A stretch of DNA of 43,208 bases from Flavipsychrobacter sp. (GTDB lineage: Bacteria; Bacteroidota; Bacteroidia; Chitinophagales; Chitinophagaceae): positions 1 through 43,208 of the forward strand of contig JAEUVY010000074.1 in assembly GCA_016786565.1 (NCBI GenBank), in the 5' to 3' direction. The notes under the pieces are model-generated. The model did no database searches. It saw nothing but the letters and a program-made list of their open reading frames with translations, and was not told the DNA's origin. Each line of letters begins with the position of its first letter. The first letter of the stretch is position 1. Positions 38,901-43,208 of the stretch are shown in pieces. Position numbers and translations under genes: made by a program.

Positions 38901-41900
38901 TTGAACAGTGCCAACCCCAACGGAGGGTCTTTGTACATAAACCTGGGTAACGTATCTGAAGACGTAATGAAAGACTCTCGTCTGTTCTTTGAGAACGGTA
39001 TCCCTTCGCCATTCGACAAATCGAAGATGGACACAACAGCATGGGGTTATGTGCCAAGATTTCAGCAACAGATAACAAGGGCGTTCGACAATGATAATGC
39101 CGCACGTCAGCTACAGGACGTGGGTTACGACGGATTACCGGACATGGGACAACCGGGACAGGAAAGTGAACAGACAATTTTCAGGAGGTTCCTTGCCGGA
39201 CTGGCACAAAAACTGAACGGTGGTATTGCAAACCCTGCCTATGTTCAGGCAGAAAACGACCCCGGATTTGACAACTATAAGTTCTTCCGCGACTCGTCTT
39301 TCAGTACCGCTCCCGACCCTGACAAGATAAGTGTACTGAGCCGCTACAAGTATTACAACAACCCTGATGGTAACACACCGATCAGTCCGGCAACAAGTAC
39401 TATTGCCACATCGGGCACTACCACACCGGAATCTGAAGACATCAACAGGGATAATACGCTGAACGAGTCTGAAGCCTACTTCCAGTACCGCATCGACTTT
39501 AAGCCGAACATGGCAGTGGGCACCAACTACATCATCAGTGTGCAGGACAACCCCGGAGGCGTGAAACTACCCAACGGAACTACCGAGCCTGAACGTTGGT
39601 ACCAGTTCAAGATACCTATTCAGAACTATGAACGACGTGTAGGTGGTATATCCGACTTCCGCTCCATTCGCTTTATGCGTATGTTCCTGACGGGATGGCA
39701 GGACAGTGTGTACCTGCGTTTCGCATCGCTGGAACTGGGCCGTAACCAATGGCGCCAGTATAACTACTCACTGAACCAACCGGGCGAAAATGTTCCGCAG
39801 CAGAATCAGGGCCTCACTGACTTCTCGGTGATCAGCGTGAGCCTGGAAGAGAACGCATCGCGCGAGCCGGTGCCTTATGTACTTCCTCCGGGAGTGAACA
39901 GGCAACAGACGGCCAACCCGCAGGGTGGCGCGCAAACCCTGCTTCTGAACGAACAGTCGCTTTCGCTGCGTGCTTGTGCCCTGCAAGATGGTGACGCGCG
40001 CGGTGTATTCAAGGAGGTGAATGTGGATATGCGTCAGTTCAGTTACCTGCGCATGTTCCTGCACGCCGAATCAATGGTGGGTCAGACACCGGTAAGGGAT
40101 GCAGACGTGAACGCGTTCATCCGTATAGGTAGTGACTTCACCAACAACTATTACGAATACCGCACACCACTTACTATTACTCCATTGGGCACGAGCCGTA
40201 GTGCTGTGACTACCATCTGGCCTGAGGCAAACAACGTGAACATCAAATTGCAGGAGCTGGTTGACGCCAAGAAAGAGCGTGACGCGCGTGGCTGGCCAAT
40301 GCACATCCCATTTGAAACCAGAGACTCGAAAGGCAATCCGATCATTATTATAGGTAACCCGAACATTGGAGGATCGAAGAATATAATGCTTGGTCTGGTG
40401 AACCCCAAAAAGGCCAGCAATACTCCGGGCGATGACGGACTACCCAAATGTGTGGAAGTGTGGTTTGATGAAATGCGTATATCGGGCACCAACGACCAGG
40501 CAGGATATGCCGCAGCAGGAAAAGTATCGGTACAACTGGCCGACCTCGGTAACGTGACCCTTTCGGGCAGCATGCACACACCAGGTTATGGTAACATTGA
40601 CCAGAAGATCCAGCAGCGTTTTCAGGATATGTACTACCAGTACAACGGAGGAACCAACCTTGCACTGGGCAAGTTGCTGCCACGTGAATGGGGCGTGCAA
40701 CTGCCTGTGTACCTTGGCTACACGCAAAACGTGAGCACACCAAAGTACAATCCTTTCGATCAGGACGTGTTGCTGCAACATGAACTGAATAATGCGCGCA
40801 CTCAAAGGGCCCGCGATTCTATACGCAGCGCCGCACAGGACTTCACATCAATAGGTAGCTTCAACATCACGAACGCGCGCATACAAGGCAATGCGGCAAA
40901 CCCCAACAATAACAAACGCATGCCGTGGAGTGTAAAAAACTTCGACTTCACCTACTCGTATAACAACCAGTTCAAGCATAACCCGGTGCTGGAAATGGAC
41001 AAACTGAACACACAGCGTTATGGTGTAGGCTATACCTATGCCATCAAAACAAAGCCGGTAGAACCATTCAGGAACGCCATAAAATCGAAATCTAAATGGC
41101 TGTCGCTGGCGAAAGACTTCAACTTCAATCCGCTGCCATCAACGCTTAACGTAAGAAACGACCTGAACAGGGTATCTCAGGAGATACAGATACGCAATAT
41201 TGATGACGGTAGCGGCTATAAGATACCGCCCACATTCTTCAAAAACTTTACTTGGAACCGAACATATTCTCTTCGTTGGGAGATAATGAAATCAATATCG
41301 ATAGACTACTCAGCAACGAACATATCGAGGGTAAATGAACCGTATGGGCGTATTAATACGCCGGAAAAACGCGATTCACTCCTCAGGAATGTGAGCACGT
41401 TCGGGCGTAACAATTCATTTAATCAGACCTTCAACAGCACCTATAATGTGCCGTTGTCAAAACTGCCGCTGACCGACTGGATGAGCACGCGCCTTGGCTA
41501 CTCTGCCACCTATAACTGGACTACAGCACCGCCTATCGCATACGCGCAGGGTAATACCATTGGCAATACACAGACCAAGACGGTGACCGGCGAATTCAAC
41601 ATGACGCAGCTCTACAACAAGTCGAGGTGGCTGAAGGCGCTGAACAATAAACCACGCAAACCGGGAGAAGCCCGAAAAGGTGATGCTCCGAAACCCGGAG
41701 AGAAAAGTAAAGAGCCAACCGACCTGAGAAAATCGGCACCTGCAGGCATGGGAAAATCGGGAATGGACCGGGGTGGCAAAGTTATGGACGACCAGATGGA
41801 TGCCCCTCCCGGCGAGGAAGGAAAAGACGACAAAAAACCGAAAAAAGAGAAAGAAAAGAACAAGGATAAGGATAAAAAAGAAGAAGCTGACACTACAAAA

Positions 41901-43208
41901 GAGCCGGAGACAAAGCTGGATAAAGTGAAAGCTGCCTTCCCGAGGCTAAACACAGCCAACCTGACCGACGACCAGTTGGATTCGCTGGTGCAGGTACAGA
42001 AGGAGGCTGACCGGGCAAAAGCTGCTGAAGAAAAGAAGAAGAAAAAACTGGCTAAGAAGGCTGAGAAAAAAGCTAAGAAAGCAAGACCACTTGCGCTGTC
42101 ACCAATAGAGCATGTGATCGGGCATGCACTAACAATAGTGAACCGTGTAACGGTAAACTTCACAGAAACGCAGGGAACCATACTACCCGGCTTTATGGAC
42201 AGTACGCGCATCATGGGTGTAAACAACTACTCTGGCGCGCCCGGATTTGATTTCGTGTACGGCTACCAGCCGGACTATGCGTGGCTGGAAGCGCAGGCTA
42301 TGGCCAACCGCCTTTCGCGCGACACCTACTTCAACGCTCAGTTCCAGCAGAACTACTCAAGGAACATTAACGCGCAGGCTACCCTGCTGCCACATAAGTC
42401 ATTCAGGGTGGATCTGACGCTTACTCAAGCATTCAGCAAGGCACACAGCGAACTTTTCATTGACACTACCTACAGTCCGAACGGAAAATTTGAACACCTG
42501 ACACCCTACCAGACAGGTTCTTTCAACATATCCTATTTCTCGGGCAAGAGCATGTTCCGCAACTCAAGCGTAAGCTCTGAGGTTTATAACCAGTTCCTGG
42601 AGAACAGAGCAATAATATCGAGACGACTTGGCGCGAACAACCCATATACCGCCAACATTCCGGATCCGTATAACCCTGCTTATACAAAGGGATATGGACC
42701 TTTCTCTCAAGACGTATTGATACCATCCTTCATCGCGGCGTATTCGGGTAAACCGGCACAAACATCACCGCTCATAGATTATACCCACGAAAAAGTGCGC
42801 GATAATCCGTTCAGGTACTTCACCCCTACCCCTAACTGGAGAGTGACCTATAACGGATTGAGCAAGCTCCCTGTATTCTCGAAGGTGATGACCAACTTTG
42901 TAGTGAACCATGCCTACACGGGCACGATGGCGATGAACAGCTTCCAATCGTCGCTGCTGTTCCGAGATTTGTTTGGGCTGGGATATCCTTCGTTTATAGA
43001 CTCCAACTCGAAAAACTACATTCCTTATTTCCAGGTACCGAACATTACTATCACGCAGGCATTCAACCCGCTGATAGGCTTTGACGCGGCATTCAAGAAC
43101 AACCTTACTGCGAAATTTGAAGTGCGTAAATCGAAGACACAAAGCCTGAGTCTTATTGACTATCAGGTGGGCGAAAACTCGAGCATGGAATATGTAATAG
43201 GTGGTGGT
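35901..43208 (+). CDS. sprA: SprA, outer-membrane translocon of the type IX secretion system (3' end cut by window edge)
   Basis: SprA forms the very large single-chain outer-membrane pore through which T9SS cargo leaves. The frame is open for 2436 codons from TTG at 35901 to the window edge; a stop lies two codons before, and no in-frame ATG is close, so TTG is the likely start. Residues 1-27 are a signal peptide (YRFLLFIALVVAIANA). Then follow the N-terminal region (PTYLTLDEYMRYRAKEDENAYFQRRLDGL, FGSSTIQVKPQGNVDITF) and a long beta-rich body with SprA phrases such as NVDITFANIW, DPEGAVYIDDFEGTSSAYDLKF, and FNFTYSY-like strands. An inserted Lys/Glu-rich region lies at about residues 1915-2063. 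The visible end (SLIDYQVGENSSMEYVIGGG) resembles the final strands of the family, so perhaps 100 residues are missing. Probably cotranscribed with ruvA. Confidence 0.93.
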   Translation, partial: MKGQSNFGYRFLLFIALVVAIANAAARGFHPLFPKLLPAEDTTGTDTTKADTSRNLKFPIHDKTGNPVTDQSLPKSIDLEDPKNVRKTFEYDPDSNRYYYTSKVGNEYLRNPTYLTLDEYMRYRAKEDENAYFQRRLDGLMLFNKTPELPTMYKEGLFDRIFGSSTIQVKPQGNVDITFANIWQNMKNPTLPIRAQKYSTFDFDMQMNINLLATVGDKLKLNISNNTKATFDYQNIQKLDYNGKEDEMLKKIEAGNVSFPLKSSLINGVQSLFGIKTQLQFGKLWVTGVVSQQKSQRKSLTIQGGSQSQQIAIKANNYEENRNFLLAQYFRNNYNRSLKDYPVIASAVTINKVEVWVTNRTGAVAGVRDILCLMDLGESNPYNPIMANGTPPDALPDNGANRLYSQLQLNPQGRQQKSATNAAVALGLSQGTDFERTTARQLSPSEFSFNPRLGYIMLNTQMNPDDVLGVAYRYTYRGKVYQVGEFASDLPPDTTNPKVLFLKLLKGTAPRTRLPVWDLMMKNVYALGGFGVSKDNFTLNILYQDPGGGEKRYMPEGPLAGTPFISLLNLDHLNAQNEPQPDGIFDFVEGITINTQQGKIIFPVLEPFGSDLKKTVVNEPILERRYIYQVLYDSTKWVAQQYQQNDRYIMRGTYKSSSSSDIFLGGFNIPPGSVSVSAGGTRLVENQDYSIEYGLGRIKILNTGILNSGVPINIQYEDNATFGFQQQNFMAMRLDYYQSKNLTIGSTIMRLKERPFTQKVTFGDDPIQNTVIGLDANYQKEVPSLTRMIDKLPVYSTTSPSFLNTNVEVAGLLPGHPKQINALDPEGAVYIDDFEGTSSAYDLKFPAQAWSLASTPFGAVSASGQTLFPEASLSNNHAYGMNRARLAWYMLDPTLVYPSSASPGYVKNDSNQHYIRSVQVQQVFPNRSATLVNQTLNTFDLGFYPKDRGPYNFDVTNIDPNDGRLLNPEKRWGGISRAIDNTDFEASNVQYVQFWVMDPFLNSANPNGGSLYINLGNVSEDVMKDSRLFFENGIPSPFDKSKMDTTAWGYVPRFQQQITRAFDNDNAARQLQDVGYDGLPDMGQPGQESEQTIFRRFLAGLAQKLNGGIANPAYVQAENDPGFDNYKFFRDSSFSTAPDPDKISVLSRYKYYNNPDGNTPISPATSTIATSGTTTPESEDINRDNTLNESEAYFQYRIDFKPNMAVGTNYIISVQDNPGGVKLPNGTTEPERWYQFKIPIQNYERRVGGISDFRSIRFMRMFLTGWQDSVYLRFASLELGRNQWRQYNYSLNQPGENVPQQNQGLTDFSVISVSLEENASREPVPYVLPPGVNRQQTANPQGGAQTLLLNEQSLSLRACALQDGDARGVFKEVNVDMRQFSYLRMFLHAESMVGQTPVRDADVNAFIRIGSDFTNNYYEYRTPLTITPLGTSRSAVTTIWPEANNVNIKLQELVDAKKERDARGWPMHIPFETRDSKGNPIIIIGNPNIGGSKNIMLGLVNPKKASNTPGDDGLPKCVEVWFDEMRISGTNDQAGYAAAGKVSVQLADLGNVTLSGSMHTPGYGNIDQKIQQRFQDMYYQYNGGTNLALGKLLPREWGVQLPVYLGYTQNVSTPKYNPFDQDVLLQHELNNARTQRARDSIRSAAQDFTSIGSFNITNARIQGNAANPNNNKRMPWSVKNFDFTYSYNNQFKHNPVLEMDKLNTQRYGVGYTYAIKTKPVEPFRNAIKSKSKWLSLAKDFNFNPLPSTLNVRNDLNRVSQEIQIRNIDDGSGYKIPPTFFKNFTWNRTYSLRWEIMKSISIDYSATNISRVNEPYGRINTPEKRDSLLRNVSTFGRNNSFNQTFNSTYNVPLSKLPLTDWMSTRLGYSATYNWTTAPPIAYAQGNTIGNTQTKTVTGEFNMTQLYNKSRWLKALNNKPRKPGEARKGDAPKPGEKSKEPTDLRKSAPAGMGKSGMDRGGKVMDDQMDAPPGEEGKDDKKPKKEKEKNKDKDKKEEADTTKEPETKLDKVKAAFPRLNTANLTDDQLDSLVQVQKEADRAKAAEEKKKKKLAKKAEKKAKKARPLALSPIEHVIGHALTIVNRVTVNFTETQGTILPGFMDSTRIMGVNNYSGAPGFDFVYGYQPDYAWLEAQAMANRLSRDTYFNAQFQQNYSRNINAQATLLPHKSFRVDLTLTQAFSKAHSELFIDTTYSPNGKFEHLTPYQTGSFNISYFSGKSMFRNSSVSSEVYNQFLENRAIISRRLGANNPYTANIPDPYNPAYTKGYGPFSQDVLIPSFIAAYSGKPAQTSPLIDYTHEKVRDNPFRYFTPTPNWRVTYNGLSKLPVFSKVMTNFVVNHAYTGTMAMNSFQSSLLFRDLFGLGYPSFIDSNSKNYIPYFQVPNITITQAFNPLIGFDAAFKNNLTAKFEVRKSKTQSLSLIDYQVGENSSMEYVIGGG
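41640..42090 (+). other. Lys/Glu-rich disordered insertion inside SprA
   Basis: Within the sprA frame, about 150 residues of low complexity: Pro-Gly-Glu-Lys repeats, an acidic linker, then Lys-rich runs (KDKDKKEE and EEKKKKKLAKKAEKKAKKA). It falls between two predicted beta-barrel stretches and so probably forms a long loop. The reading frame is intact through it. Confidence 0.75.

Noticed and set aside
41612..42226. A 204-codon minus-strand frame rich in Ser and Phe.
   Set aside because: It is antisense to the Lys/Glu-rich part of sprA; Lys codons read backwards give Phe/Leu/Ser runs, so the frame is a compositional by-product.

Overview
The window looks like chromosome from a member of the Bacteroidota, most likely Chitinophagales/Chitinophagaceae-like; that placement is inferred from gene content, not from a database. 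Evidence: a nearly complete SprA (the outer-membrane translocon of the type IX secretion system, T9SS), three secreted proteins with T9SS type A C-terminal sorting domains, the long Bacteroidota form of amidophosphoribosyltransferase, a Bacteroidota-style sigma/anti-sigma pair, and many promoters of the TAnnTTTG (-7) type. I see no phage, integrase, transposase or CRISPR array. Most of the window is ordinary, tightly packed chromosome.

Layout. 1-1788 (-): purF, cut by the left edge. 1789-2320: no gene, but an island of hairpin repeats. 2321-3754 (+): T9SS cargo protein. 3755-4316: no gene; a REP-like hairpin, an 11-bp tandem repeat and a terminator. 4317-6356 (-): a redox pair, cytochrome c/PHM-like copper lipoprotein followed by a thioredoxin-fold protein. 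6528-6734 (+): very acidic 68-aa protein. 6882-8307 (+): uncharacterised protein overlapping a glutaminyl cyclase. 8317-9504 (-): cation/proton antiporter. 9696-10766 (-): Old Yellow Enzyme, divergent from 11079-12578 (+), a PAS-GAF-PAS protein ending in a lone histidine-kinase dimerisation segment. 12627-14823 (+): PH-like membrane protein, second T9SS cargo, DUF1801-like protein. 14824-15640: short-repeat patch around a small secreted protein (-). 15725-15798 (-): tRNA-Asp(GUC). 16020-17784 (-): ECF sigma factor overlapping an anti-sigma/outer-membrane-like partner. 18149-19123 (-): LpxR-like lipid A deacylase. 19261-20115 (+): BadF/GlcNAc-kinase family protein, convergent with 20153-24961 (-), a 1602-aa TamB. 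25115-26428 (-): third T9SS cargo. 26619-28878 (-): ABC exporter and NUDIX protein, divergent from 29050-30739 (+), a sugar aminotransferase and dTDP-4-dehydrorhamnose 3,5-epimerase. 30847-32696 (+): CNNM/CBS protein and 3-hydroxyanthranilate dioxygenase. 32706-33257 (-): unknown protein, divergent from 33380-34535 (+), a HipA-like kinase/DUF3037 pair. 34610-35071 (+): Bcp peroxiredoxin. 35303-43208 (+): ruvA then sprA, cut by the right edge.

Themes. Several genes concern the cell envelope: SprA and its cargo, TamB, LpxR, the ABC exporter, deoxysugar synthesis and the sigma/anti-sigma-OMP pair. The strongest whole-window signal is regulatory: at eight loci a TAnnTTT(G/A/C) element lies only 5-7 bp before the start codon, which predicts leaderless or nearly leaderless mRNAs. 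Two of these starts are TTG, and one belongs to an otherwise unnoticed 27-codon ORF just before ruvA.

Limits: all family assignments come from reading motifs by eye; no homology search, structure prediction or expression data was available.
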